From assembly GCF_006094435.1 (NCBI RefSeq), contig NZ_CP034783.1, positions 709,001-773,000 of the forward strand: a DNA stretch of 64,000 nucleotides, read 5' to 3'. Shown here piece after piece: positions 27,787 to 38,721 of this stretch. The notes under the pieces were generated by a model. The model saw only the letters and a program-made list of their open reading frames with translations. It ran no database searches and was not told where the DNA came from. Source of the stretch: Pseudomonas sp. MPC6. GTDB lineage: Bacteria > Pseudomonadota > Gammaproteobacteria > Pseudomonadales > Pseudomonadaceae. A program made the translations under genes and the position numbers. How positions within the stretch are numbered: position 1 is the first letter of the stretch; every line of letters starts with the position of its first letter.

Positions 27787-30700
27787 ATGTCTGAATCCCC
27801 TATGGAAAACACCACGGTCGATGAGCCCGACGAACATGAAAAGGGTCGTCACTTCGACTTCATAAAAAGCACTATTCCCGAATGCCTTGTTCAGGCCTCG
27901 CCGCTGCGGCGCAAGGTACTGAAAGACACTAAGCCCACTCTTCCAGATTGGTATGAAAATAGTTCGGCGGATCAGCGCAGTGTACTGAAAGCGTTAATAG
28001 AAACCGACTGTCATGCGCAGAATAAATGGGACAAGACCTTGGCTGGCGTGGACAGCATCACCGCCTTTGCCAAGCCCTTATTGACCACGGCCTTGGCCGA
28101 AGCGGGTATAGACCTGGATGTCGAGGAAACCTGGGTGCGACTCTATTACCCGGTAGATTACAAGTTTTTCGGTATCTCGACGGGCGTGAGCACTGGCGAT
28201 GTACGTAGCAGAACCTTCTCGTTGCTGCAGGCGGCATTGCATAACTTCGAAGCCTTCGAGGCCGGCGAGCGTTACTTTGATAAAAACTCCACATTCATTA
28301 CCGAACCCGACGCGCAGGGACGCTTCGATGTTCTGTCTTGCGAGCTTGAAATTTCGCAGTTCGTCACGATCTGTCGAAAGCTGGATATAGGGGGTCAGTA
28401 TGAAACCTATATCAAAGACATTCTTTATGAGGGCGGCACGGCGCATCAGCAGGCATTAAGCCAGGCTTACATCGATAGCAAAAAAACCGCCATGAAGGCC
28501 GCCGCCTATGCAGCCCTCCTGAACAGTGATATCGAACTCGCACATTACGAAATGTTGGTCGAGCTGATCAATGAACAGCCTGTCGTCAGGGATAAAAGCA
28601 GCCGACGCCCCATCAGCTATAGCCCGCTCCAGCTGATGGGGTACGAAATCGCCGAGTGTGCAGTGTTCTTTGCAACCCACGCCAATCGTTACGATGGCAG
28701 CTATGTCATTGCCTGGATTCCGGACGATCCCGAACACCCGATAAAAAAATACGCCTCGTTCGCGGACTTCGAAGCGCAACTGACCCATCAACTGATGTAC
28801 CGGCCTCGGGGCAGCCGAATCGATAGCGCCAGTGACGCGCTCACCGACTATCAACGCTTTTTCAGCCGGTTCATCGGCGAAAAGGACCGGGGTCGTTTTT
28901 TTCTTCGATTTACCCAGAAGGTCCTGGACGCGCCGTCCGGCACTTACTGGAAAGACCAGGTGCGCGGTTATCTGAAGTATTTGAGCCCGGCGTCAAGATT
29001 GGTCGGTCCCGTAGAGGATCGGCACTGGCGACGAGACCCGCAGGAGAACATCGATTTGCAGGCCAAGCTGCCGCTGAACTTTCAGTGGGTCGGCATGGCT
29101 GGCATCTGGACTGAGATGTTTCGTCAGAAACGTCGGCATATGCGAGAGGACGCGCAAGTCCTTGCCGTCTCCACCGCCACCGAGGATGACCTCACGCGCG
29201 AACGTCGGCTCTCCAATTACCTGAATATCGGCCTGTCTGTCGTCGGTATTGCCGCGTTCGTTGTGCCGCCTGTAGGCGCGGCCTTGCTGCTGGTCACCGC
29301 GGACCAGTTGTTGTTCGAGACGATCGAGGGTGTGCGCGAGTTGAGCCAGGGTGACAAGGAAGCGGGCTGGGCCCACATCACCGATGTCCTGGAGAACCTG
29401 GCGACGATGGCGGCACTGGCGCCGGTTTTTCACTACACGGTTTCGCCTTTCGTCGAAGGCTTGAAGTCGGTCACCCTGCCCAGCGGCAAGACGCGGTTGT
29501 GGAAGCCCGATCTCCAACCCTACGAGCGAAACATCGAGTTGCCGGCAAACTCCAGGCCCAACGAGTTGGGGCTGCATCAGCATGCCGGTGAAAATATTTT
29601 GCCGCTGGAGGGCAAGCATTACGCGTTGAAAGAGCAACCGCATTCCGGAACATTCCGGATTCAGCATCCTGCTCGGGAGGACGCCTACCAACCCGAGTTG
29701 AACCATAACGGCAACGGGGCCTGGAGTCACGAGATGGACGCGCCGCTGGAGTGGCCGAAAAGCAAGTTGTTACGCCGTCTGGGCCCCTCGGTGGATGCCT
29801 TTACCGAGCGTGAGCGCGAACACATGCTCAGGGTCAGTGGCACACATGAGGACGTACTGCGTCGAATGCATGTCGAGGGTGAGCCGACGCCGCCGCTGCT
29901 GGCCAACACTCTCGCACGGTTTCAAGCCTATGCCGATGCCGGCGAAGTGGGGACGCAGATTCGTCGCGGGCAACTGCAGAATGACCTTTGCGGCTATGCC
30001 GCTTCCTTGATGGTCGAGCTGCCAGGGTGGCCCCGTGCCAAAGCGATAGAGGCGTTCGAGGGCGCTGATTTGAGCGGCCACTCCTTTCAATATGGTGATA
30101 TCGCCGCACCGGCTTCAGACGTCATCAGGGTCAGCCGAGCCGAGCTTATGGCGGGGCAATTGCCGGAGCGTGTGCTGACCTTCCTCAGCGAGGAGCAAAT
30201 CAAAGGTCTGGTCGGCCAACATGTCGCACCGCAGAGGCAGGCGCTGACCTTGCGAGACCGGCTGGCCGACCATGCAGATCAGGCCAGGGCGCGGATCTTC
30301 CAGAGTTTGTCCCAAGACCGGGAGAAAGCGGGAAATTCCCGGACTCAGTTGGTCCAGCGCAGCTTTTCCTCGGTGCCGACCCAGCTCGCAAGCGAATTGT
30401 TGGAGGATGCGACGCCCGACGAGCAGCGCCAGATGAAAACCACCAGGCGTCTACCGTTGCGATTGACGCAAAAAGCGCGTCTGGCGCAGCAAGAGGTGCG
30501 CCTGGCGCGGGCTTATGAGGGGCTTTTCCTGGGGACTCTGGCGATGCCGGACACTGAAAGCCTGGTCCTGCATACGCTGGGGAAACTACTTCACTCGCCG
30601 GGCGATTTGCGCATCGAGGTCCGGGATGGCTCCTTCACCGCAGCGATACGAGCCAGCGTCGGCCCCGAAGATGCCCTTGAGCGCAAAGTGTTGGTACGTA

Positions 30701-33030
30701 CCGGGGAGGGGCAGTACGAGGCACGCGACGCCAGCGACAATCATTTACATGGAAGGGATGACCTGTATGCCGCCCTTCAGCACGCCTTGCCAGATGCTCA
30801 ACGTAGATCCCTGGGTGTGCCCCACGTGAGTCAGGGGGCCGATCTCGAGGCACTGATCCAGCAACACGCACTCGCGCGTGATGAATTGCGCGCGGTTCTG
30901 AAAATGCAGGCGCAACGTCAACCGTTCTTCAGGCCGCTGACGCTGTTGCCCGACGGTCGGCGCGGCTACCCATTGAGCGGTCGCGGCCAGAATGTCTGGG
31001 AGCGGATTATCGAGGAGCGGGTCAGGACGCTCTACCCCGATTTTACCCTTGAAGACGTCGATGAATTCGTTGCAGCCCTGAATGCTCGAGACGACTCGCC
31101 AGAGCACCAGCTGAAACGGCTCGAGCGGGAATACAAGCAATTGGATCACCGCCTGCAAACCTGGTTGCGGGCGCCGAATGAGTGGTCTGGCGCAAGAGAC
31201 AGCCCGCAGTACGTCAGGGAGTGGGGCGCGAGGATAAGAATCGTCAAAGCCCTCAAGCAAGCCTGGCAAAGGACCGGTCCTAAAGACTATGACGCCTACG
31301 GCAATTATCGCGGCCAGAGCATTGATCTGAGTGACACCTCGTTGCAATACCAGCTGCGCAGCTTACCGACGCTGGAAGCGAATTTCGATCATGTCACCCG
31401 GCTGAGATTGAGTCGTTCGCAGTTCAGCAATTTAGTCGAGGGGGTGCTTGGACATTTTCGCCAGCTGCGTGCCCTGGACCTCTCCAGTAACCAGCTGACC
31501 CGCCTTCCTGCAGCGATCAGCGACATGCCGCACCTGCTTGAACTGCACTTGGGCAATAACCAGATCATGTTGACCGGGCCAGCCATCGAGAGCATCAAGA
31601 ACCTGACCCGGCTAAAAGTACTCGGGATGGAAAACAATCCCCTGGCTTTGGCGCCCGATGTCAGCCGAATGCCTGACTTGCACATACTGAACCTGTCGAA
31701 CACCGGCCTCGCCACCTGGCCTGCCGGGACCTTTGCCTTGCCCCGACCCCGGCACTTCGACTTGAGGTTGGTGAATAATCCGATCACCCAGTTGCCCGTG
31801 GTAGCCCCGGGTTCCGTGCGGGCTGAAATAGTGGCACGCACGCTGATCAGTCGTGAGCCGCCATGGCTTTCGGCAGAAAATCTTGCAACCCTTGACACCT
31901 ACATCGAGTCGGTAGGACTTGATCCTGACCGGCGACCGCCCAATTCGGTGATGTCCGATAGCCGCTTCTGGATCAACGCGCTGCCGCCGCAGGAGCGGGC
32001 GACGCCTGAATTACGCGCGTTAAAACGTGATCTCTGGGGCGCGGTGGCGGACGAGTTCGGTTCCGAGGCATTTTTTGCTGAAATCAAAAAACTCGCCGGC
32101 TCCTCGGATACTTTTCCCGAGTATCGAACCGAGCTTGCCGGCAAGGTCTGGCGAATGCTGGAGGCGGTAGCCGAAAACCCCGAGCTGCGCGAGAGGCTCT
32201 TCCAAGACGCGTTTGTTCCCTCCACCTGTGTCGATTGCGGGGCTCAGCTGTTTAACGCCATGGGCATCGAAGTATTGGTTCATGAGGCCTACGGTCTTGT
32301 CAGCAAGGACTTGGTGGAAGCGGAGCTGGTGAGTCTGGCCAAGGGCAAGTCACGTCTGAATGAGTTGGGCAGGATTGCCCGGGCGAGGGTCAAGGAACTG
32401 CTGGAGCAAGGCCGCAAACTTCCTGAATATGATCAGGACGGCGACCTGATCGTACAGCGGGATGAAGAGGGAAACGCCGTCAGGTCTATTGATGAAGTGG
32501 AAATTCATCTTGCCTATCCCACAGCTCTGGCCGAGCGCCTGGATTTGCCTTGGCAGTCGCGCAGCATGATGTTCGAGGAGAACGATGTCACGCTGCTGCT
32601 GATAGAGGCCGCCTACAAGCGAGTACTCGCGCTTGAGGAAGGAGATCTTCTGAGGGATTCAATTATCGAGCAGGATTTCTGGAACCGGTATATCCAGGGT
32701 GCCAACCGCAAAACGTTCAATGCTATCCGGCGTCAAATCGACGCGGTGTTGGACCTGCAGACCGCACAACAGCAATGGTCGCAAACCGCCGATGCGTCGG
32801 CGCGTACGCGACTGCGCGAAAAAATCACGACACTGGCGACGCTACTCGGCAAGCAGCCAGTCGATGTCCCTCCCGGTCGCGTGATGACAAATGATGAATA
32901 CACGGCAGAGCTTGATGTGCTCAATACCGAAAAGAACAACCTGCTGAAGAAACTGACCCGGGAAGCAATGGCTAGAGCCAAACTTCAACGCGTCGAAGTC
33001 CCCCTTGCGGTGCAGCCGGATAACCGGTGA
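27787..33030 (+). CDS. Large LRR effector with NEL-type E3 ubiquitin-ligase domain (DUF6543/dermonecrotic-like N-terminus)
   Basis: 1,747 residues. The long N-terminal region (about 1-1150) is of the type called DUF6543/dermonecrotic toxin-like in Pseudomonas. It has a hydrophobic patch at about 477-520 (NIGLSVVGIAAFVVPPVGAA) and a RRMHVEGEPTPPLLANTL segment. Leucine-rich repeats lie at about 1225-1325 (LRALDLSSNQLTRLP, LLELHLGNNQI, LKVLGMENNPLAL). The C-terminal NEL-like domain (about 1360-1700) has a CVDC motif; Cys1481 and Asp1483 fit the catalytic Cys-x-Asp of IpaH/SspH ligases. Such ligases ubiquitinate host proteins after secretion. No secretion-system or chaperone gene is nearby. The start at 27787 is uncertain; MENTT at 27802 is an alternative. 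Confidence 0.84.
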   Translation: MSESPMENTTVDEPDEHEKGRHFDFIKSTIPECLVQASPLRRKVLKDTKPTLPDWYENSSADQRSVLKALIETDCHAQNKWDKTLAGVDSITAFAKPLLTTALAEAGIDLDVEETWVRLYYPVDYKFFGISTGVSTGDVRSRTFSLLQAALHNFEAFEAGERYFDKNSTFITEPDAQGRFDVLSCELEISQFVTICRKLDIGGQYETYIKDILYEGGTAHQQALSQAYIDSKKTAMKAAAYAALLNSDIELAHYEMLVELINEQPVVRDKSSRRPISYSPLQLMGYEIAECAVFFATHANRYDGSYVIAWIPDDPEHPIKKYASFADFEAQLTHQLMYRPRGSRIDSASDALTDYQRFFSRFIGEKDRGRFFLRFTQKVLDAPSGTYWKDQVRGYLKYLSPASRLVGPVEDRHWRRDPQENIDLQAKLPLNFQWVGMAGIWTEMFRQKRRHMREDAQVLAVSTATEDDLTRERRLSNYLNIGLSVVGIAAFVVPPVGAALLLVTADQLLFETIEGVRELSQGDKEAGWAHITDVLENLATMAALAPVFHYTVSPFVEGLKSVTLPSGKTRLWKPDLQPYERNIELPANSRPNELGLHQHAGENILPLEGKHYALKEQPHSGTFRIQHPAREDAYQPELNHNGNGAWSHEMDAPLEWPKSKLLRRLGPSVDAFTEREREHMLRVSGTHEDVLRRMHVEGEPTPPLLANTLARFQAYADAGEVGTQIRRGQLQNDLCGYAASLMVELPGWPRAKAIEAFEGADLSGHSFQYGDIAAPASDVIRVSRAELMAGQLPERVLTFLSEEQIKGLVGQHVAPQRQALTLRDRLADHADQARARIFQSLSQDREKAGNSRTQLVQRSFSSVPTQLASELLEDATPDEQRQMKTTRRLPLRLTQKARLAQQEVRLARAYEGLFLGTLAMPDTESLVLHTLGKLLHSPGDLRIEVRDGSFTAAIRASVGPEDALERKVLVRTGEGQYEARDASDNHLHGRDDLYAALQHALPDAQRRSLGVPHVSQGADLEALIQQHALARDELRAVLKMQAQRQPFFRPLTLLPDGRRGYPLSGRGQNVWERIIEERVRTLYPDFTLEDVDEFVAALNARDDSPEHQLKRLEREYKQLDHRLQTWLRAPNEWSGARDSPQYVREWGARIRIVKALKQAWQRTGPKDYDAYGNYRGQSIDLSDTSLQYQLRSLPTLEANFDHVTRLRLSRSQFSNLVEGVLGHFRQLRALDLSSNQLTRLPAAISDMPHLLELHLGNNQIMLTGPAIESIKNLTRLKVLGMENNPLALAPDVSRMPDLHILNLSNTGLATWPAGTFALPRPRHFDLRLVNNPITQLPVVAPGSVRAEIVARTLISREPPWLSAENLATLDTYIESVGLDPDRRPPNSVMSDSRFWINALPPQERATPELRALKRDLWGAVADEFGSEAFFAEIKKLAGSSDTFPEYRTELAGKVWRMLEAVAENPELRERLFQDAFVPSTCVDCGAQLFNAMGIEVLVHEAYGLVSKDLVEAELVSLAKGKSRLNELGRIARARVKELLEQGRKLPEYDQDGDLIVQRDEEGNAVRSIDEVEIHLAYPTALAERLDLPWQSRSMMFEENDVTLLLIEAAYKRVLALEEGDLLRDSIIEQDFWNRYIQGANRKTFNAIRRQIDAVLDLQTAQQQWSQTADASARTRLREKITTLATLLGKQPVDVPPGRVMTNDEYTAELDVLNTEKNNLLKKLTREAMARAKLQRVEVPLAVQPDNR

Positions 33031-33094
33031 GTTGTCGTTGAATCCAAGGCCAGGGAGCGTTTTTTGCTTTCAGGCCTTGTTTGTGTTCGGCTAC

Positions 33095-34795
33095 TCAGAA
33101 CAGGAAATACCGCTGGGCCATCGGCAGCACATCCGCCGGTTCGCACCACAACAGCACGCCATCGGCCTTGACCTGATAGGTCTGCGGATCGACGGCGATC
33201 TCTGGCAGGTAGTCGTTGTGAATCAAGTCGGTTTTCTGCACGTCGCGACAGCCTTTGACCACGGCGATTTTTTTCTTCAAGCCCAAGGATTCCGGTACCC
33301 CGGCTTCCTGTGCCGCCTGGCTGATAAAGGTCAGGCTGGTGGCATGCAGCGAGCCGCCATAACTGGCGAACATCGGACGGTAGTGCACCGGTTGTGGCGT
33401 CGGGATCGAGGCGTTGGCGTCACCCATCAGGCTGGCCGCGATGGCGCCGCCCTTGAGGATCAGCGTCGGTTTCACGCCGAAAAAGGCTGGACGCCAGAGC
33501 ACCAGATCCGCCCATTTGCCGACTTCCACCGAGCCCACTTCATGGCTGATGCCATGGGTGATCGCCGGGTTGATGGTGTACTTGGCGATGTAGCGTTTGG
33601 CGCGGAAGTTGTCGTTGCCGGCACCGTCGCCCGGCAACGCACCGCGCTGTTTTTTCATCTTGTCGGCGGTCTGCCAGGTGCGGGTGATGACTTCGCCGAC
33701 CCGGCCCATGGCCTGGCTGTCGGAACTGATCATCGAGAACGCGCCGAGGTCGTGCAGGATGTCTTCGGCGGCGATGGTTTCGCGGCGGATGCGGCTTTCG
33801 GCGAAGGCCACGTCCTCGGCGATGCTCGGGTCCAGGTGGTGGCAGACCATCAGCATGTCGAGGTGTTCGTCGATGGTGTTGCGGGTGAACGGCCGGGTCG
33901 GGTTGGTGGAGCTGGGCAACACGTTGGGGAAACCGCAGGCCTTGATGATGTCCGGCGCATGGCCGCCGCCCGCGCCTTCGGTGTGGTAGGTGTGGATGGT
34001 GCGGCCCTTGAAGGCGGCGAGGGTGGTTTCGACGAAGCCCGATTCGTTGAGGGTATCGGTGTGGATCGCCACCTGCACGTCGTATTGGTCGGCGACGTTC
34101 AGGCAGTTGTCGATGCTTGCTGGTGTGGTGCCCCAATCTTCGTGCAGCTTGAGGCCAATGGCACCAGCCTTGACCTGTTCGATCAAGGGCTCCGGCAGGC
34201 TGGCGTTGCCCTTGCCGGTGAAGCCGATGTTCATCGGGAAGGCGTCGGCGGCCTGAAGCATGCGGGCCAGGTGCCACGGCCCGGAAGTGCAGGTGGTGGC
34301 GTTGGTGCCGGTGGCCGGGCCGGTGCCGCCGCCGATCATGGTGGTGACGCCACTCATCAGCGCTTCTTCGATCTGCTGCGGGCAGATGAAGTGGATATGG
34401 GTGTCGATGCCGCCAGCGGTGAGGATCATGCCTTCACCGGCGATCACTTCGGTGCTGGCGCCGATCGCGATGGTGACGCCGGGCTGGATGTCCGGGTTGC
34501 CGGCCTTGCCGATGCCGGCGATGCGCCCGTCCTTGAGGCCGACGTCGGCCTTGACGATGCCCCAGTGATCGATGATCAGCGCGTTGGTGATCAGGGTGTC
34601 GACCACTTCGGCGGCCAATAACTGACTTTGGCCCTGGCCGTCGCGGATGACTTTGCCGCCGCCGAATTTCACTTCTTCGCCGTAGGTGGTGAAGTCCTTT
34701 TCCACTTCGATCCACAGCTCGGTGTCGGCCAGACGGACCTTGTCGCCGACGGTGGGACCGAACATGTCGGCGTAGGCTTGTCTTGAGATTTTCAT
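33095..34795 (-). CDS. ureC: Urease subunit alpha (UreC)
   Basis: 566 residues, standard. The catalytic amidohydrolase carries the nickel-ligand motif [11 protein letters not shown], the carbamylated-lysine motif [10 protein letters not shown], the ligand HTDTLNESG, and the flap [29 protein letters not shown] with the general-acid His. It hydrolyses urea to ammonia and carbamate with UreA and UreB. It is the last gene of the ureDAB-C block, but 467 bases of repeat DNA separate it from ureB. Confidence 0.97.
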   Translation of the reverse strand: MKISRQAYADMFGPTVGDKVRLADTELWIEVEKDFTTYGEEVKFGGGKVIRDGQGQSQLLAAEVVDTLITNALIIDHWGIVKADVGLKDGRIAGIGKAGNPDIQPGVTIAIGASTEVIAGEGMILTAGGIDTHIHFICPQQIEEALMSGVTTMIGGGTGPATGTNATTCTSGPWHLARMLQAADAFPMNIGFTGKGNASLPEPLIEQVKAGAIGLKLHEDWGTTPASIDNCLNVADQYDVQVAIHTDTLNESGFVETTLAAFKGRTIHTYHTEGAGGGHAPDIIKACGFPNVLPSSTNPTRPFTRNTIDEHLDMLMVCHHLDPSIAEDVAFAESRIRRETIAAEDILHDLGAFSMISSDSQAMGRVGEVITRTWQTADKMKKQRGALPGDGAGNDNFRAKRYIAKYTINPAITHGISHEVGSVEVGKWADLVLWRPAFFGVKPTLILKGGAIAASLMGDANASIPTPQPVHYRPMFASYGGSLHATSLTFISQAAQEAGVPESLGLKKKIAVVKGCRDVQKTDLIHNDYLPEIAVDPQTYQVKADGVLLWCEPADVLPMAQRYFLF

Positions 34796-34847
34796 GGGGT
34801 TGCCTTGGGATTCAATGGTTTTCGAGACCGCTCGCGTCGCTCGCTAT

Positions 34848-35235
34848 CGCTGGCAAGCCAGCTCCTACAGGGGATTGCAGTACAAGCCGAATGCCGGCGA
34901 ACGCGATCGCATTCCGGCGCCGAATGCCGGCGAACGCGATCGCATTCCGGCGCCGAATGCCGGCGAACGCGATCGCATTCCGGCGCCGAATGCCGGCGAA
35001 CGCGATCGCATTCCGGCGCCGAATGCCGGCGAACGCGATTGCATTCCGGCGCCGACATGCCGGCGAACGCGATTGCATTCCGGCGCCGACATGCCGGCGA
35101 ACGCGATCGCATTCCGGCGCCGAATGCCGGCGAATGCAATTGCATTTCAAGCCGATATGCCGGCGACCGCGATTGCATTCCGGCGCCGACATGCCGGTGA
35201 ATGCGATTTCCCTTGTAGGAGCCGGCTTGCTGGCG
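34848..35235. repeat. 33/34-bp tandem array enclosed by inverted REP sequences, inside the urease operon
   Basis: Nine full units and one partial of CGAATGCCGGCGAACGCGAT + CGCATTCCGGCGC run from 34888 to about 35212. Units 1-4 are identical 33-mers; later units vary (GCGATTGC for GCGATCGC, and an extra base giving 34). Units 1-4 and 7 contain the octamer GCGATCGC; most also contain GGCGCC, so each unit has two palindromes. A REP half (CGCTGGCAAGCCAGCTCCTA) lies left at 34848-34873 and its inverted partner (TAGGAGCCGGCTTGCTGGCG) lies right at 35216-35235. The array thus looks like an expanded REPIN spacer. Confidence 0.9.
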
Positions 35236-35262
35236 AAGGGGCCGCTGCAGGCACTGCATAAC

Positions 35263-35567
35263 TTAAAGGTCACCCATGATCCGTCCGGCAAACCCGAACA
35301 CCCGGCGATGGCCGGCAAGGTCGACCAACTCGACTTGGCGACTCTGCCCCGGTTCGAAGCGCACGGCAGTGCCGGCGGGGATATTCAGGCGCATGCCGCG
35401 GCTGGCGGCGCGGTCGAAGGTCAGGGCGTCGTTGGTTTCGAAAAAGTGGTAATGCGAGCCGACCTGGATCGGCCGGTCGCCGCTGTTGGCGACCTTCAGG
35501 CTGAGGGTGCGGCGGCCGACGTTGAGTTCGATGTCGCCAGGCTGGATCTGGTATTCACCGGGAATCA

Positions 35568-35568
<1 letters not shown>
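35263..35568 (-). CDS. ureB: Urease subunit beta (UreB)
   Basis: 101 residues, standard length. The hallmarks are [53 protein letters not shown] and the end GFAGRIMG. It is a structural subunit of the (UreABC)3 enzyme. The ATG at 35568 has GGAG upstream and overlaps the stop of the acetyltransferase gene by one base. Confidence 0.97.
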
Positions 35569-36107
<539 letters not shown>

Positions 36108-36641
36108 TTACTCCTTATTGGCGGCAGGTGGTTCTGCGCCAGGATTGAGGGTCAGCTGCATGAAGGTCAGGTCCAGCCAACGGCCGAACTTGGTGCCGAC
36201 CTGGGGCATCTGCCCGCTGCTCACGAAACCGGCTCGTTCGTGCAAGCGAATTGACGCGGCGTTACCGCTTTCGATGGCGGCAACCATCACATGCTTGTCG
36301 CAGTCTTTGGCGCGTTCGATCAGCACGTCCATCAGCTGCGGGCCCAGGCCATTGCCGCGCTGATCGCTGCGTACATAGACCGAATGCTCCACAGTGTGGC
36401 GGAAACCGTCGAACGGCCGCCAGTCACCGAATGACGCGTAACCCAGCACCCTGTTATCGCTGTCGACGATCACCAGAATCGGATAGCCCTGGGCTTGCCG
36501 GGCGCTGAACCAGGCCTGGCGGTTGTCCAGGTCGACGATCTTCTCGTTCCAGATCGCCGTGGTATTGAGTACGGCATCGTTGTAGATATCGCGGATCGCC
36601 GGCAGATCGGCCCGCACTGCATCGCGGATGTGGTAAGTCAT
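36108..36641 (-). CDS. pat: Phosphinothricin-type N-acetyltransferase
   Basis: 177 residues. This GNAT protein has the phosphinothricin/methionine sulfoximine acetyltransferase pattern: IRDAVRADLPAIRDIYNDAVLNTTAIWNE near the start, then VEHSVYVRSDQRGNGLGPQLMDVLIERAK and NAASIRLHERAGFVSSGQMPQVGTKFGRWLD. A pat-like gene in this position between ureA and ureB is also known from P. aeruginosa, from memory. It may detoxify glutamine-synthetase inhibitors, which would fit a nitrogen operon. Confidence 0.85.
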   Translation of the reverse strand: MTYHIRDAVRADLPAIRDIYNDAVLNTTAIWNEKIVDLDNRQAWFSARQAQGYPILVIVDSDNRVLGYASFGDWRPFDGFRHTVEHSVYVRSDQRGNGLGPQLMDVLIERAKDCDKHVMVAAIESGNAASIRLHERAGFVSSGQMPQVGTKFGRWLDLTFMQLTLNPGAEPPAANKE

Positions 36642-36650
36642 GGCGCGACC

Positions 36651-36953
36651 TCAGGCGATCGGTTGGTGAACGGTGACCAGTTTGGTGCCGTCGGGGAACG
36701 TCGCCTCGACCTGGATTTCCGGGATCATTTCCGGGATGCCTTCCATCACTTGTTCGCGGCTGAGCAGGGTGGTGCCGAAGTGCATCAGGTCGGCCACGGT
36801 CTGGCCGTCGCGAGCGCCTTCAAGCAACGCTGCGGAAATGTAGGCCATGGCTTCCGGATAATTGAGTTTCACGCCGCGAGCCAAACGCCGCTCGGCCACG
36901 AGGCCGGCGGTGAAGATCAGTAGCTTGTCTTTTTCGCGTGGGGTCAGGTCCAT
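36651..36953 (-). CDS. ureA: Urease subunit gamma (UreA)
   Basis: 100 residues, standard length. [34 protein letters not shown] and [13 protein letters not shown] are diagnostic. The open frame extends upstream through REP DNA, so the ATG at 36953 is used. It is nine bases from pat. Confidence 0.97.
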   Translation of the reverse strand: MDLTPREKDKLLIFTAGLVAERRLARGVKLNYPEAMAYISAALLEGARDGQTVADLMHFGTTLLSREQVMEGIPEMIPEIQVEATFPDGTKLVTVHQPIA

Positions 36954-37006
36954 CGTTGGGAATCCATAATCGGCAGTAAAAAGGTATTGGAACTGTTGGT
37001 ACGGCC

Positions 37007-37099
37007 CCCTGTAGGAGCTGGCTTGCCAGCGAAAGCGGTGTGTCAGTCGATACATGTATTGGCTGATCCGCCTTCGCTGGCAAGCCAGCTCCTACAGGG
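37007..37099. repeat. REPIN, GTAGGAGCTGGCTTGCCAGCG class, between ureD and ureA
   Basis: CCCTGTAGGAGCTGGCTTGCCAGCGAA at the left is mirrored by TTCGCTGGCAAGCCAGCTCCTACAGGG at the right. It is intra-operonic. Confidence 0.92.
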
Positions 37100-37108
37100 A
37101 GGCGGTGT

Positions 37109-37948
37109 TCAGGTGGCCCATATTCGGGGTGGGACGGCTTCTCGGCCCAGTAACGCCGGGCGCAACAACCGCCACACATCAATCAACCATCCCCGCGCCA
37201 ACAATGCTTCACTGGCCAGGCACCGGGCAACCAGAATTCCCGGCAACTGCGTCAAATCCCCGCGCACGTCATGAGTCAGTGAACGGCACTTCTCCAGCAA
37301 TTCACTATCGAGGTCGCCGGTCACCAGCAAGGTGGCAAACACCGGCTGCCCATCCAGGCCAATTGGCGAATCGAGCAACCCATCCCCGCCGACAATGCGC
37401 TGACGTTCGTGCCAGAGCAACCGGCCGTTGCGACGGATGTCGAGTTGCGCCTGAAAATGCCCGAGGTCGAAACGCTCGCCGCTGGCCGGTCGGCCCAGTG
37501 CCACCACGTCCCAGTAAAACAACCGGGCATCGCCTTCAAGGTCGACGCAGGTGCTCAGTTCAGCCTGCGCGGCACTGAAGATGATGGTCTCCTGCGGCAA
37601 CCATTCCAGTGTCGCACCGCTCGCCACTTTCAAGGTCAGCTGCTGATAAGCGGGGCCGGCGGCGCGATACCATTTGGCCGCGCCAGGGCTGGTGATTTGC
37701 GCCCAGGCATCGCGCCCGACGCTGGCCGAGATGTCCAGCCGGTCACCCCCGGCAATCCCGCCCGGCGGATGAACGATGATGTGCTGGCAGACCTGCGGTC
37801 CTTCGGCATACAGATGCTTCTGCACCCGCAGCGGGCCTTTGTGCCGACGCTGAACCGGGCGCGTGCTGTCGCCGAATCGGGCGTAGCCCAGTTCCAGCTC
37901 GGCGTGCCAGCTTGGGGTAAACAGGGCAGTGGGGGCAGGTAGATTCAT
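37109..37948 (-). CDS. ureD: Urease accessory protein UreD (UreH)
   Basis: 279 residues. The family motifs are [44 protein letters not shown] and [16 protein letters not shown]. UreD binds apo-UreABC and passes nickel from UreG. It is first of the ureDA-pat-gnat-ureBC block and starts 56 bases after urtE. Confidence 0.96.
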   Translation of the reverse strand: MNLPAPTALFTPSWHAELELGYARFGDSTRPVQRRHKGPLRVQKHLYAEGPQVCQHIIVHPPGGIAGGDRLDISASVGRDAWAQITSPGAAKWYRAAGPAYQQLTLKVASGATLEWLPQETIIFSAAQAELSTCVDLEGDARLFYWDVVALGRPASGERFDLGHFQAQLDIRRNGRLLWHERQRIVGGDGLLDSPIGLDGQPVFATLLVTGDLDSELLEKCRSLTHDVRGDLTQLPGILVARCLASEALLARGWLIDVWRLLRPALLGREAVPPRIWAT

Positions 37949-38004
37949 GGTTTCCAGTTATCGTCAGGACGCCGCAGATTAAATCGAAGCCTTGTATCGC
38001 GGCC

Positions 38005-38703
38005 TTATATGGTAACCAGGCCGCGCACGCCCTCGGCTTCCATATTTTCGCCACGGCCTTGCTGCACGATTTCGCCCCGGGACATCACCAGGTATTGATC
38101 GGCCAGTTCGGCGGCGAAGTCGTAGAACTGCTCGACCAGCAGAATCGCCATGTCACCACGGGCGGCAAGTTGCTTGATGACGGCACCTATCTCCTTGATC
38201 ACCGAGGGCTGAATGCCTTCGGTGGGCTCGTCGAGAATCAACAACCGTGGACGGCTGGCCAACGCCCGGCCAATTGCCAATTGCTGCTGTTGCCCCCCGG
38301 ACAAGTCGCCGCCGCGCCGTTGCTTCATCTGCAGCAGTACCGGGAACAACTCGTAGATGAACGCCGGGACTTCCCTGGCCTCGGAGCCGGGAAACCGCGA
38401 CAGGCCCATCAGCAGGTTTTCTTCCACGGTCAGGCGGCCGAAGATTTCCCGACCCTGGGGCACATAAGCAATCCCCGCGTGAACCCGTTGGTGCGGCTTG
38501 AACGCGGTGATCGGTTTACCTTCCCAGTTCACCGCGCCTTCCTTGGCCGGCAACAGGCCCATCAGGCACTTGAGCAGGGTGGTCTTGCCGACTCCGTTGC
38601 GCCCCAGCAGGCACGTGACTTCACCGACCTTCACCTCAAACGTCAGGCCCCGCAGGATGTGGCTACCGCCGTAGTATTGGTGCAGCTTGTCGACTTGCAG
38701 CAT
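38005..38703 (-). CDS. urtE: Urea ABC transporter ATP-binding protein UrtE
   Basis: 232 residues, matching the family length. The sequence opens MLQVDKLHQYYGGSHILRG. Walker A is GRNGVGKTT, the signature is LSGGQQQQLAIGRAL and Walker B is RLLILDEPTEGIQPSV, the UrtE variant. The ATG at 38703 has GGAGAA upstream; the open extension is REP DNA. Confidence 0.95.
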   Translation of the reverse strand: MLQVDKLHQYYGGSHILRGLTFEVKVGEVTCLLGRNGVGKTTLLKCLMGLLPAKEGAVNWEGKPITAFKPHQRVHAGIAYVPQGREIFGRLTVEENLLMGLSRFPGSEAREVPAFIYELFPVLLQMKQRRGGDLSGGQQQQLAIGRALASRPRLLILDEPTEGIQPSVIKEIGAVIKQLAARGDMAILLVEQFYDFAAELADQYLVMSRGEIVQQGRGENMEAEGVRGLVTI

Positions 38704-38721
38704 TCTCAAATTCTCCTCGAT

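Noticed and set aside
33005..34621. 538-codon plus-strand open frame opposite ureC
   Set aside because: It is antisense to a certain urease gene in GC-rich DNA and has no family resemblance.
34888..35212. CRISPR-like array
   Set aside because: The 33/34-bp units are directly adjacent with no unique spacers, and no cas genes are present. It is a simple tandem repeat between REP halves.
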